Positions 34,331 to 46,032 of a stretch of 64,000 nucleotides of DNA are shown in pieces (within the stretch, counting starts at the first letter, position 1; every line of letters begins with the position of its first letter). The position numbers and the translations under genes are program-made. Source of the stretch: Lunularia cruciata. Lineage: Eukaryota; Streptophyta; Marchantiopsida; Lunulariales; Lunulariaceae. The DNA is taken from the NCBI GenBank assembly GCA_948567375.1, contig OX419762.1, positions 35,569,034 through 35,633,033 of the forward strand, given 5' to 3'. A model generated the notes under the pieces. It was given only the letters and a program-made list of their open reading frames with translations. It searched no databases and was not told the DNA's origin.

Positions 34331-35860
34331 ACTTCATCTTTGCACATCTTAAACAAAATGTTGTGTTTTAATTGGTATGGTCCCATCTTCCTAAGGAAGA
34401 CTACACTTTGTTTTGGGTCCAGCCCCTTAGGACAATGACAAGTATGCAAATAGTGATATTTGGCCGCATACCTTGTACTTCCAACAGCCATTAGATGATA
34501 GAGTTCTTCATCAAGAAACCGATCATTGACTTCCAAGTCTTGGTCTTGAGTTTCTAACTTTGATAGGAAGTCCGCATTCAAATGCAAAGCTCCCTTCCTT
34601 ACTTGTACAGTGTATGTGAATTCTTGTAACAACAAGATCCATCTTGCAATTTGTTCAGACAAATCTTCCTTCTTGACCAAATGTTGCAATGCATAATGGT
34701 CAACATAGAAGACAAACTCGTATCCCAGCAAGTAGTGGCAAAATTTCTTGCATAAACCAATCCGAGTGCTTCTCTTTAGTTGTTGAATAGTTCTTTTTTG
34801 AAATTGATAATTGTCGGCTGGCATAATAAACTAGATAGTCCTTCTTCTTCTCATCCTTCTGACTTAAGATGACTCTGATTGCCATGGACAAAGTGTCCAC
34901 ATACACATGAAAAGGGGTGTCCCAATTTGGGACCCTCATAACTGGTGCTTCAATTAGTTTCCTTTTCAACACTTGGAAAGATTCTTCTTGTTTGGCTTCC
35001 CACAAGTAATCTTTGGACTTTTTGTAAGGGGTGCCGCAAGCACCGCATAGTTTGAAACAAAAAGTTTGTAGTATCCGACATGTCCTAAGAAGGCTCTCAG
35101 CTCCCGGATGTTCTTCAAAGATTCCAAAGCTGAGATAACTTTGACCTTCTCAACATCAACTTCAATACCTCGGCTTGACATCTGATGCCCTAGAAGAATT
35201 CCCTCCTTCATTACGAAGAAGCATTTCTCCGGGATGTAATGACAAACCGGCAGAACAACACCTTTCAAAAGTTTGGCAAAGGTAATCCAAATCTACATCT
35301 CTTCGCCCAAACACACAAAAATCATCAATGAAGACCTCCACAATTTTGCACAAGAAATCCTTGACGATTGTATTCATCATCCGCTAGAAAGTAGCAGAAG
35401 CATTACACAACCCAAAGAGCATTTGATTGTAAGCAAACGTGCCCCAATCGGTAGTGAATATATTTTATCCCTGTCCTCTTCTTGAATGGATACTTGATTG
35501 TACTCTGAAAATCCATTGAGAAAACTGTAACAAGGGTGACCAGCTACTTGGTCCAAAATTGTATCGGTAAAAGGCAAAGGATAATGATCCTTCCTCATTA
35601 CTGCATTCAACTTGCAAAAATCTTTGCACATTCAAATCTTTCCAATCTTCTTCTTTGGAATGATGACTATGGGGGAAACCCACTCACTACTCAAGACAAG
35701 AAAGATTATTCTGGCCCCTAAGTACTTATCAATTTCATCTTTCACCAAGAGTGAGTACTTCGGGTTCAGGCGGTATTGTCTTTGCCAAACCGGAATTGCA
35801 CCTTCAACCAAATCAATCCGGTGTTCTCCAAATTCTTGTGGAATACTTGGCATTTGATTG
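34198..35860 (-). pseudogene. RT and RNase H of the nested Athila-like element
   Basis: The minus strand reads, in order, YRLNPKYSLLVKDEIDKYLG and SSEWVSPIVIIPKKKIGKI. Then come CKLNAVMRKDHYPLPFTDTI, SFLNGFSEYNQVSIQEED, and the catalytic box VEVFIDDFCVFG near 35310. LRAFLGHVGYYKLFVSNYAV, DTPFHVYVDTLSMAIRVILS and FYVDHYALQHLVKKEDLSEQ (RNase H) follow. At least three frameshifts and several stops. Confidence 0.82.
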
Positions 35861-36321
35861 ATAGACCAAGAAAATACATCCTGGAATTCTATAAGCAGGG
35901 TAGTGTGTTATGTCAACTCCTTCGAAGTGACTATCTTTGAAATCTTCAAAAGTTTTCCTTTGGTCAAGATAACATCTTGATAGTCATTGGGGTTGATGAC
36001 TCCTTTGATGTGGCTTGTTTGGCTTAATCTGAGCCGAACTGCAGTCAAATCCCCTTCCTCCAAGTTGTGTTCACCCGTGGTGATGTCATATGGGTCTTCG
36101 TCTTCAACCTCTACCTCGTAGCATTCTAAGTAATTGACTTGGACTTCATCTTCAGAGTCTTTGGAAGACAAAGATTATGAATCTTTGGATTCATCTTCAT
36201 CTTCCAACAAAGTTGTTTCCCCAAGGTGAGGAACCTTTGTCCAACTCACGGTCACCAGCTTCTGTTCTTTGGATGAAATGTCCTTAAATTGTAACTTTTG
36301 TTGGTGCAAATCCACAAGAAC

Positions 36322-37044
36322 CTAGGCACTATACAACCAAGGTCTTCCAATCAAGAAAGGGTAACCAGTTTTGGTTATTGGTTGCAACACAATGTAATTT
36401 AACTTGAAGGGCACCCCTCCAATGATTGTAGTGATATTTGACAGCATGCCCAAAGGCCATCTCCTGGTTTGATCCGCAAATTTCAAAATTTGGGGTGTTG
36501 GTTCAAACGTTATATACCCCAATCAATATGTAGTGTCTTTTGTCATGACATTCACACCCAACCTTGAATCAATGGATATGGATGTGATCATATAGCCTGT
36601 GATCTTTGCATCCACTTTGAGAGATCCCAAATCTTCTTGTTCAATATGATAAATTGCGGGCAAGTCTTTCTTGGTCATTACCCTTACTTTCTTGAGGGCT
36701 GAACTCAACTGCTTCTTGTATAGCTTGTTGTCCTCCCATAATTGCTTAAATGTGACATTAGCACTCATAGATGTCAAATCAGCCACAATATCATATTGCA
36801 GGACTCCTTCCAACTTTACCTTCTTTGCCTTCATCTTTGGGTCCAAAGTCTGCCCTTGTTCAAACCGGACTTTGGGGTGCTTTAAGATGGTGATTGGAGT
36901 ACTAATGGTTTTGTCCCAATTTTCTTTGGGTTGACCAACTTCGGCTTGGATCAAGTCCTTTACTTTGGACTGGATATCCGCCGGAAATATAGGAGGCTTC
37001 ATCTTTGTGTCCTCCTCCAAACTCATCCCCCGCATTCTAAGCAC
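36322..37044 (-). pseudogene. Aspartic protease region of the nested Athila-like element
   Basis: Contains SIDSRLGVNVMTKDT, corresponding to the D-x-G protease site of Athila-type elements with the Gly apparently lost, and YPFLIGRPWLYSA, the second conserved protease strand. A stop separates them near 36523. Confidence 0.6.
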
Positions 37045-37047
37045 TAC

Positions 37048-39270
37048 TTACTTGATTTCTTTTTGCAAGGCTTTAGCTTTAGCTTTGGCTAGAATTTTTT
37101 CCTCCTTGGTAGAAAGGATTACTTTTGGACGCAACCTCTTTGCCTTTTGTGAAGACAAAGAAGTAGTACTTGCTTCTTTGGGATCGCGCTTCTTCTTACC
37201 CATGTGTGTCTCAACCTTCAAAATTTTGAGGTCTGGCCATTCTTCTTCTAAAGCGAGACTCCCTTCTTGAGGCCTCTCCTCCTCAAGTGTTATACAATTT
37301 ACATTTTTATCCCCTTTTGCTTGAAGCGTAGCATGTTCAGCGGGGGTCTGTACATATTTTACAAGCGGCTTTGAGTTGGGTGGTTGCGGGCACCGGTTTC
37401 TTGTATACCCCAATCCCTTACAATTTCCACAAAGTAGAACGTACCCAATTTGCCGTCTTGGCCCTGGACAATTTGGAGACTAATGTCACATCGAGCCACA
37501 ATTATAACAAGCACCTGATGCAACATTTTGAGGCCTATTTTGGCTGCCCATTGGTGGTCTTTGTGGGGAAGCATTATTTTTGTATTCACTTGGTCCATAC
37601 CTCAGACCTTGATACCATGTGCTTGCTTGAGGCTTTACCTCTTGGGTTTGGTACACAACTTCATCTTCCTCACTTTGGTCCCAACCGGGAACCCAATCAA
37701 TTTGTTCCACTGGAAATGTAGTGTGTGCCAAACGCTCCATATTAGCGTGGCCGGATTTACCACACATAGTGCACCATACATTTGGTCGGCCAAATGATGG
37801 AGGCTTCTTTGGTCCTTAGCCCCAATCATCTGGATCTTGAAATCCACAAACTCTTTAATAAGAGTCTCCAGCTTTTGATCCACCTTAGGTACATTCTTTA
37901 CTGGCAGTGTTACTGGTTTCTTTTCCCCGCGTCTTTGTATTCTTCTCGGCTTTGATTCTTCTTTGGATTCCAAAGAAGAACTTGAAGATGTGGAGAATTC
38001 CTCCAAATAATGGGATGTGTTGCAAGAAGCTCTCCTTCTTGGCTTCTTGCCTTTCTTCTCTCGATTTCCTTGGTTGTTGGATGAGTAAGAGTGAGCCGCC
38101 TCATATCGGGTGACATGTTTGAGTACTTTGTCCAAGGAAGTTACATTCCTCTCCTTGGCAAAGATACAAATCTCCGGTGAAAGTCTACCAAGGAACCAGG
38201 TAATGGCTTGGGCATCGGAGTAACCCACCACACCGGATTGTTTTGGAACTAGTTCAATAGGACCATGAACCACTTGGAGTAGTCTCTCAACTTTTCCTCC
38301 TTCCCTCAGTCCAAATCATTGAGTGCCGCAAAGACACTTGTATCATAATCACCTTCCCGGAATCATTCCATGAAGCCATTTTGCAAGTCTGCCCAGCCAG
38401 TTTGTGTGAACCCTTTCTAGGTTACATGGGTGTACCAACTCCGAGCTTTCTTTTGGACCAAACTCGGGAAAATTTGCAAACAATCCGCAAAGTCATGTTC
38501 CTTGTTGGCAAAGGAGATGACTTTGAATTCTTTGATAAATTCATCAAGATCTTTGTCTTTTTCTGTCGCCTTGTACTTCTGATAGGCATGTCGAGTGATA
38601 AGTAACAAAGTCATTATTTGATTTGGTGGAATTGGCTGTGGTAAGTTTGAACTTGATGGGACTGTGGGGCTGGCTGGTATTGACACCGTGTTGACAGCCT
38701 AGGGGTTCCAATTAGTCAAGTTCACAATAGGGTCTTCCTTGAAAATTTCTTCTCTGAGTGTGTCGACTTCAACCCGAGTAGAAGAATCAGGCTCAACACC
38801 TTCGGAGTGTTCTTCAAAATTCCATCTAGATAATTGAGGAATCATGCATAGAAGGTGTTGACACTCTTCTTCCGTTAGTGTCCGTGCTGTCTTTTCTTGA
38901 ACAAAGTTCTTTAGAAATGCAACTTCCTTTATAGCTTTAAGGGAAGTCGGTGTACTGGGTCGTAACAAATATGTCTGCACGTTCAAGTCTTTCTTCTTCT
39001 TAGAAGATGGAGATGCAATGTAACCTTGCCAACCACCTTTGCATTTCTTTTGGTCAAGTTCTCGCAAGGCTTCTTGCACTTTGTGAAGAAGTTGAAAGTC
39101 CAATGCCTCTCATTTGGTTTTGTCACAAGTAGATTGGATCTTCAGGCATTCTTCTTCTTCACTATGCAATGTTCGTCTTTGGACTCTCTCTTCCACTTGT
39201 TCTCTTAATGCAGACATTCATATTGCTTTGACACCCATTTTCAAGATTGGCTTCAGATTCTTCCACTTTC
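37048..39270 (-). pseudogene. Gag of the nested Athila-like element
   Basis: Runs from downstream of the primer site. Readings include FLKNFVQEKTARTLTEEECQ, HAYQKYKATEKDKDLDEFIK, QIFPSLVQKKARSWYTHVT and GYSDAQAITWFLGRLSPEI, all gag-like. Zinc knuckles are CGKSGHAN near 37760 (partial) and CGNCKGLGYTRNRCP near 37420. Many stops. Confidence 0.75.
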
Positions 39271-39281
39271 GAGATTTGTAT

Positions 39282-39298
39282 CCCTGGCAGCGGCACCA
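39282..39298 (-). other. Primer-binding site of the nested Athila-like element
   Basis: Minus-strand TGGTGCCGCTGCCAGGG starts about seven bases after the LTR end. It resembles the TGGCGCCGTTGCC-type primer site of Athila elements (tRNA-Asp by analogy). Confidence 0.65.
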
Positions 39299-39305
39299 AA
39301 AATCA

Positions 39306-41840
39306 TGTGACAACCCGGCAAATATCACTTTTGTTGTAATCAGGTAAGTAAAGTTTGTTCTTGTAGAGATACAATTCAAAATTGGTCAAATACAAAGTCA
39401 AACAGTAACAAGTAGTTCTTCTTGGTTGCGTCTTTAATCTCTTGAGTAGCAACTACACCCAGAAGAGAGTAACAAGCTCACAATCTTGATAACTTATCAT
39501 GAATTCAAACACCTATAATCACAACATAACAAAAATTTAGTCCAAACAAATCTTGATCGTGATGATTCAGATTCTCCCAAAGACGGCACTTCATGGCAAA
39601 ACAACTTTGCCTCAAAATTGTGTTCCTCCCCTCCATTGAAGGCACAATTTCCTTAATTGAAATTGCTTCACATCAACACTATGCTGCACTCATAATTGCA
39701 AAATACTACCAACACTACAATTCCTCTCAGATCTATCAAGGCATTGCTCCGATTGCACTTCACTCAAGATCAAACACACAAAATGAAGATCAAGCTGTGG
39801 AATCTAACATCCAACACACTCTGATTTGCACTTCAAAATTCTCCACACACTCACAAATACACACACAAAGTTGACACTCGGAATTAAACTTAAGCGACAA
39901 GCACTGAAATCAGCACTTTGCTTTATTTATCTTTAGAATTGTGAATATTGAACAACATAAGACTGTGAATGTTCCCCTTTAAATAGTAAAGCAATTGATA
40001 GTTGCTAACAACTGTACCGTTCTACAACAACTATTCCTACCTACAGATGCAAAATGACAAACCACCTCTTCATATGAGCCTCTTCATATCTCAAAAACTA
40101 TTACTACTCTGATCCAATGTGAATCTCTTCATTGGCTTCCAAACCTGATGATCTTCATGTTACTTCTCCTTCTTTGGGTATATCTTATTCCACCAAATCT
40201 CTCACTATTTCTACTACTTCTACAATATGATCTACAATTAAACTTGGTCAATTGTTGCATGGTTGCATGAAAATCTTCATCTTTTGCTGCTTTAGCCAAT
40301 TGCTGAACTTTGTCTTCACCTTCAGTCTCACTTCCAGATTCCCCATTTTGTAATGTGAGTTCCTCTTCTTCTTAGTCCTCTCCTCTAGACTCTGTCTCCC
40401 CTTCAGACTCTGTCTCTAAAGGTTCTTCCTTTACCACCATCTTACTCCGCACGGTGAGTCTTTGTGTCTTTCTTTGGGCTGGAGGTAACACTGCATCATT
40501 GGGTTGAGTCCACTTCTTCTTCTTTGGGCTTATGACTTCTTCCATCTCCCGTTGTCTAGTTTTGAAGAAATGGTCATCATTAGCTCACAGATGCGCCATG
40601 TAGTGTTGTTCTTCTTCATCCACTTCTCGTCTCAAACTAGGATGAGAGTGTGACACCATGCGACACCTCTCTTTTGTTGTCAGCAAATTCTATCCAAAGT
40701 AGGAATGCGCTGCAAATGGTGCAAAATAGTATGGAGGTGAATTTGTTCTCCAATTAACAACCATCTGCCTTGTTCGCTAGTGGAAACTCTTTGCCCAATT
40801 CACCTTTACTCCTGCAAACATCTAGTGGAAGAAGACCAACTACTGCATGTTTGCATATGTTTTTTGTTTGGGTTTGAACATCACCATTATCGCTCTGATG
40901 ATGCTCCGCTTAATTGGGTCCCAATAGGACTCCACCTTGTACCCATTAGTTGTTTGTGGAGAGAAGAAAGAGTTGCAAATTTCCGCAATCTCTTTTGCAG
41001 CTTCACACTTCCGATAGAAGGTGATCCCCGTTGGCTCTCCTGCTTCCCAACACTAACCTCCAATCTGACTCAGTCCATCAAGCTGGATTTCCTTTCTTTC
41101 CCTCAACTTCAAGACCTTCCTTACAATTACTAGCAGCTATCTCTACCATGACTCTTGGGAAACTAAAATTCTAGTTCCACGCTAAAAAGGTAATACAAAG
41201 TCTATTCAAGACTTTGATCCTTGCTACAACATCTAACCTCCAAATTTGCAAAGCTCCTTACTGCAAGGGAGTTCTTGACCTTCTTCGCCATGATTTGCTC
41301 TCTTGTTCTTTGGCACTAGAAGACTATTCCCTCTCTTGGACGTGACACTTTAACCCCTTCTGGATTTTGGAAAATTTCACTCTCAATTGGCTTCTTGGTG
41401 CGCATCACTACAAGATATCTACTTGACATATTCAATTTTCCCCTACACAATTGCAATTTTATATTACCCTGAAGCGCAGTCATTCTTTAGTCAATTTCAA
41501 AATCGACTTCCCCTTCTTCTGCATGTTGATTGCCTGTCACTGTCAAGACATGCTTCTTTTGCCTCCACCATTTCTTGAAGTGTACTTTCTTGCCACATAG
41601 AGAGGTTGTAAGCCTATCTTCATATCGGCCTTTGCTGCCCAATCCAAAGATGATTGTCTTCAGACTTGTGTCTTCGTACTTCCCTTCCAAGTACTTTCCA
41701 TTTTCCGACCTGAAGTCGACTTCTTTGAGTTTACTCCAAAGACAATCACGTCCATTCTTTTCTTCATAATTTGGCTCTCTTACTCACCTCTTCCTCAAAA
41801 CACTTCAAAACAGAAAATAACAAAAAATGTGGGCACCACA
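39306..41840 (-). repeat. Athila-like 5' LTR, 2.54 kb, internally deleted
   Basis: Matches 29503-30435 and about 31565-33168. The junction is near 40243-40250. The deletion removes most of the coiled-coil coding part. Confidence 0.88.
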
Positions 41841-41845
41841 CTACC

Positions 41846-42310
41846 AATCTTCAAGATGAATGGAAACAAATTCTCTTGGTTTCTAACCAATTGGATGGAA
41901 CAGCAAAGCTATGGTGGTGATTCCAAATAGAGTGAGCTAAACTGAAAATTGTTACACCAATCTTGACTTGGGTAGAATTCAAGAGTGCAATAATTGGTCA
42001 ATTCCAAGCTATAAATGCCACATGAGCTACACAAGATAGGTTGGCAGAATTGAAATAGATTGGCTCTACAAGAAGTTACATCATGCAATTGTAGAACATT
42101 ATTGTGCAAATTCCAAATATATTGGAAGGTGAAGCTCTAGATTGATCTGTGAGGGGCTTGAAGTCATGAACCAAATTAGAGGTGATTATGCAAGAACCAC
42201 AACACTTGGAACAAGCCATGCAGTTGGCCAAACGCTTTGATTCCTTAGTTGCAATAACTTGGTCTTGACCTCCACCTCCTAGAACCTACCAATACATTAC
42301 ACACAGGTGG
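41846..42310 (+). pseudogene. Chromovirus gag, 3' fragment
   Basis: Immediately after the second CTACC copy the gag reading resumes as LQDEWKQILLVSNQLDGTAK, then WW, a typical retrotransposon gag continuation. It later carries several stops. EQAMQLAKRFDSLV near 42220 fits the gag C-terminal part. A zinc knuckle is not visible. Confidence 0.7.
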
Positions 42311-42622
42311 CAGAACCAGCACCCATGGAGATTGATGCCATTCAATAAAGACTACTTGGCACTACAAATAAAGAAAATTGCCAAAAAAAATTTAATTGCT
42401 AAATTAGATATCAAATCGCTAAATGTCCACTCAAGAATGGATGACCTCAACAAGTCATCTAGATGGAGTTTGTGGAGCAAAATGATCAAGGAAATGAGGA
42501 ATCATAATATGAGATGTTTAGCCACTTACTATGAACTTGATTAGTTCTAATGAGATCAAAGGCTCAACCTATACAAGTTTGATTCACTTATAAGGTATGA
42601 TATCTGATCACAATTGTAGGAT

Positions 42623-45300
42623 TTGGTTGATTTTGGAAGTTTAGAGAATTGCATATCCACACAATTAACAAAAGAAATATGTGTTCCTATCAAGCCAATA
42701 ATTGGAAGTAGATTGGTGATGGCGGATAGTAGAAAGGTTTCTACATTTTGTACCTCACATTTTGTTACATTCAAGATTGGGAAGGAATATTTGGAGTGTA
42801 TGAGGTTTGTAGTGGCACCTCTGTACTATGATATCATTTTGTGTTTGCCTTGGCTTGAATGTCATGAGGTTCAATTTGATTGGACCCAATGACAAATTCA
42901 AGTACAACACCAACGTAGGAATTTCAAATTAGGTTCTCTAGCATCTTTGAGTAAGACACCTAAGAATACAAGCCCAAGATGGGAATTTTGTCAAGAAAAA
43001 AATCATAGAGCAAGCTTTGAAGGAAGATAAGTCTATTTTTGCAATGTGGATCAAGCTAATTACACAAGTAGAATCTGAAGAGGGTTAGAAGCCTCATCAA
43101 GCAATGGTTGATCAAATAGTTCAAGAGTTTGCAAACTTATTTCTAGATGATCTACCAAAGGAATTATCCTCTAATTGTGGTATGCTCTTCAAGATTGAGT
43201 TATTGCCAAGGAGTACTCGAGTGAGTAGACCAATCTATCAACTCTCACCAAAGGAGTTGGAGGAGTTGCAAATAACACTTAGAAAGTTGTTGGAAAAGGA
43301 TTTCATACAACATGATACATCTCCTTGGGGAGCATTGGTATTATTTGTTCCAAAGAAAAATGGAGGACTTTGTTTCTATATTGATTACCGTGTGCTCAAT
43401 AAAAAAATAATGAAGAATGCATATTCCTTGCCTCAAATTAATGACTTGCTTGATCAATTCAGTGGAGCATGATACTTTTCCAAGTTGGATCTTCAAAGTT
43501 ACTATTGGCAAACCCCTAGTGATAGGAAAGATGTGCAAAAGATTACCTTTCATACAAGGTATGGGCATTTTGAATGGAGAGTTCTACCTTTTGGGTTTGC
43601 TAATGCTCCAATGGTCTTCATTGATCAAATGCATTGGGTGTTGGACAAACTATTGGATTAGTACATGGTGTTTTTCTTTGATGACATTATAATTTATACC
43701 AAGATAAAGGTAGAATACACAAAGTATGTGCAAGAAGTCCTAAGATAACTATGTCAATGGAAGTTTTATTGCAATAAGTCAAAGTGTGTCTTTTGGCAAA
43801 AGGAAGTTACCTTCTTGGGTCACAAGATCTCATCAAAAGTGATCAAGATGGAAGAGGAGAAAATCAAGGCCATTATTGATTAGCCTACTCCAAAAGATGC
43901 CACAAAATTGTGAGCATTTAATGGATTGGCAAGTTTTTATTGACGGTTCATCCCCTATTATGTGCACATGATAGCACCATTGACTGACCTCTTGGGAAAG
44001 AAGTCAAGCTTTCAATGGACCACCAAGCATGAAGAAGCATTCCAAAAGTTGAAACATATGTTGTCTTCAAGACCCATTCTTCAACCATATGACTCTCAAC
44101 TACCTTGTGTGGTTGATTTTGATACTTCTAACTTGGCCATTAGAATTGTGTTGCATCAAGAGTTCCCAAATAGGATACATCCTATTGTCTTTGTGTCTCA
44201 TCAATTAAACACTATAGAAAGGAATTACTCTATACAAGATCATGAACAACTAACAATGTTATATGTCACCAAGGTATGGAGGCATTATCTTTTGGGAAAA
44301 TAGATGATCATGCAAACCAATCACAAACCTTTGTTGTAGACATTACATTTAGAACACATGAAGAGTCAACATCATTGATGGGAGGAACAACTAAAATTGT
44401 TTGATATCAAACATGAGTACAAACCCAATCAATTCCATGTCATCTCCAATGCCCTATCATGACAACTTGATTTGAAGTCTCTTCCTCTCATAATGGTAGC
44501 AATTACGATGATGTCATTCAACTCCAAAGTCCAAATTGAGTTTAGAAAGCTCTATACAAAGATCCCTTCTTTCAAATGGTACAAGGTCATCTTGCAACAT
44601 GCAACAAGGAGTACAACACCTTTGCCTTATAAGAAGGCCTTCTATTCTATGAAGACCGGATCTATATTCCAGCCAAGGGTGATCTTTGACTTTTGCACCT
44701 TCAAGAAGCCCATGATTTACCAATCATGGGTGTGGACAAGACCTTGGGTAACCTCTAACGCCAATGGTGGTTGCGCAACATGGCATGATTTGTTTGAGAG
44801 TTTGTATGGTTGTGTGAGAGTTGACAATGCAACAAGACCAGCAACCAAAAACCAACTCCCCATTCCATTCGCTTGATGGGAACATGTGAGCTTAGATCTC
44901 ATCACATCCTTGCTCAAGACAAAGCAAGGTCACACAGCAATTATGGTGTTTGTGGATAAGCTTAGTAATCAAATACATTTGGCATCAACCTTTGATACAA
45001 TGGAGACTCTAAAATTGGCTCAAATCAACTTTGACAATGTCTTCAAGCATCATGGGATTCCTTGTGTACTCATCTTGGACCGTGATCTTTATTTTACTAG
45101 AAAATTATAGCAAGCATTCTTCCAAATACTTGATTGCACGGCCTATCATCCTCAAACTGATGGAAAAACCAAACATGCAAATTGAACTTTGTAGGATATG
45201 CTTTGTGTCTTCATCAATGTTCACCATATCAATTGGGATGAATATCTTCAGCTACGGAATTTGCATACAATAATTCCAAATATGCAAGCACCAGATTCTT
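42623..45300 (+). pseudogene. Chromovirus pol: protease, RT, RNase H, integrase
   Basis: The protease region at 42623-42892 has LVDFGSLENCIS (DFG instead of D-S/T-G) and ILCLPWLE. RT from 43104 shows [28 protein letters not shown] and DYRVLNKKI, then frameshifts; FFDDIIIY-like sequence with mutation lies near 43670-43700. RNase H at 43962-44460 has FQWTTKHEEAFQKLK, PCVVDFDTSN and ERNYSIQDHEQL. The integrase core at 44880-45200 has LDLITSLLKTKQGHTAIMVF, LILDRDLYF and AYHPQTDGKTKHAN, where the usual catalytic Glu position reads Lys. Not functional. Confidence 0.85.
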
Positions 45301-45740
45301 TCCTTTCTTTCTCAATTTTGGCCAAAACTCCCTTGTTCCAAATTCCTTTCTTGCTCCTCCTCCATCTCATATCTCTCATACTTCCACCTTCTTGACCACC
45401 TTATTATAATCCCTCCAACAAGCCAAATCTCATCTCCTTGTTGCTCAAAATTGACAAAAACAATATGCATAACACCATCATTGTGACCTCACCTTTCAAC
45501 TCGGTGAGAAGGTATGCTCTCTTCTAATAACCTACCCTTCCCACTTGATTCCCAAGTCCATAAACGTGCTCCTAATTGGATAGATCCATTTGATGTTACC
45601 CAATCATTTCTCTTGTTGCTTATCGACTTGCCTTGCCTTCTCATATGCAAATCCACCTTATCTTTCACATTTCCAAGTTGAAACCCTTTGTTTTTTATCC
45701 ATCTTCCTTTTCCTTTTAAGTCCAAATCCCTCCTCCTCCT

Positions 45741-45965
45741 ATGCCTATCAACAATCATGAGGAGTGTGAAGTTCATCATATCCTTGCACGTCATTACATT
45801 CAACATGGCTGGCAACAATATATTGAGTACAAGGTCCTTTGGAAAGTGTATCCCCTTCATGATGCTACTTGGGAATCTCTTTCTCATGTCCAAAATGCAC
45901 AAATAGCCATCCAAGAGTTTGAGGCTTCAACAATGACAAGGACGTCACAAACTAGCAATGAGAGA
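45741..45965 (+). pseudogene. Chromodomain at the end of the chromovirus pol
   Basis: The reading YIEYKVLWKVYPLHDATWES with a following helix QNAQIAIQEFE matches the chromodomain pattern of plant chromoviruses (Y-L-V-K-W-x-G-Y-x-x-x-x-x-T-W-E). In the family this targets integration to chromatin. It lies just before the truncated 3' LTR. Confidence 0.8.
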
Positions 45966-45968
45966 ATA

Positions 45969-46032
45969 TGTAACAATATGGAGTTATTGATGAGTTAATC
46001 AAGGCTAACAAAGTAGCAAATAAGACAAATTA
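45969..46032 (+). repeat. Chromovirus 3' LTR, truncated
   Basis: About 64 bases nearly identical to the start of the LTR at 28666 (3-4 differences), then abrupt divergence. The rest of the LTR is absent from the following 2 kb as far as I can see. Confidence 0.8.

Larger units (their letters stand above)
29503..41840 (-). mobile_element. Athila/Tat-like Gypsy element nested in the chromovirus
   Basis: Full-length insertion of 12.3 kb bounded by the target duplication CTACC (29498-29502 and 41841-41845). LTRs start TGTGACAAC and end GCACCACA on the plus strand: 29503-33168 (3,666 bp) and 39306-41840 (2,535 bp). The primer site is at 39282-39298 and a purine tract at 33169-33180. Minus-strand order is gag, protease, RT, RNase H, integrase. 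The box VEVFIDDFCVFG and the integrase stretch NPKASRLTEKANGLL resemble Athila/Tat elements. All frames are decayed. Confidence 0.92.
28666..46032 (+). mobile_element. Chromovirus (Ty3/Gypsy) split by a nested element
   Basis: The 5' LTR is 28666-29008. A gag start at 29344 runs to 29502, then is interrupted by the element 29503-41840, and gag resumes at 41846. Protease, RT, RNase H, integrase and a chromodomain follow in Gypsy order to about 45.95 kb. The 3' LTR begins at 45969 with about 64 bases matching the 5' LTR start and then diverges, so it is truncated. Stops and frameshifts are frequent. Without the nested insertion the remaining element is about 5 kb. Confidence 0.88.
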
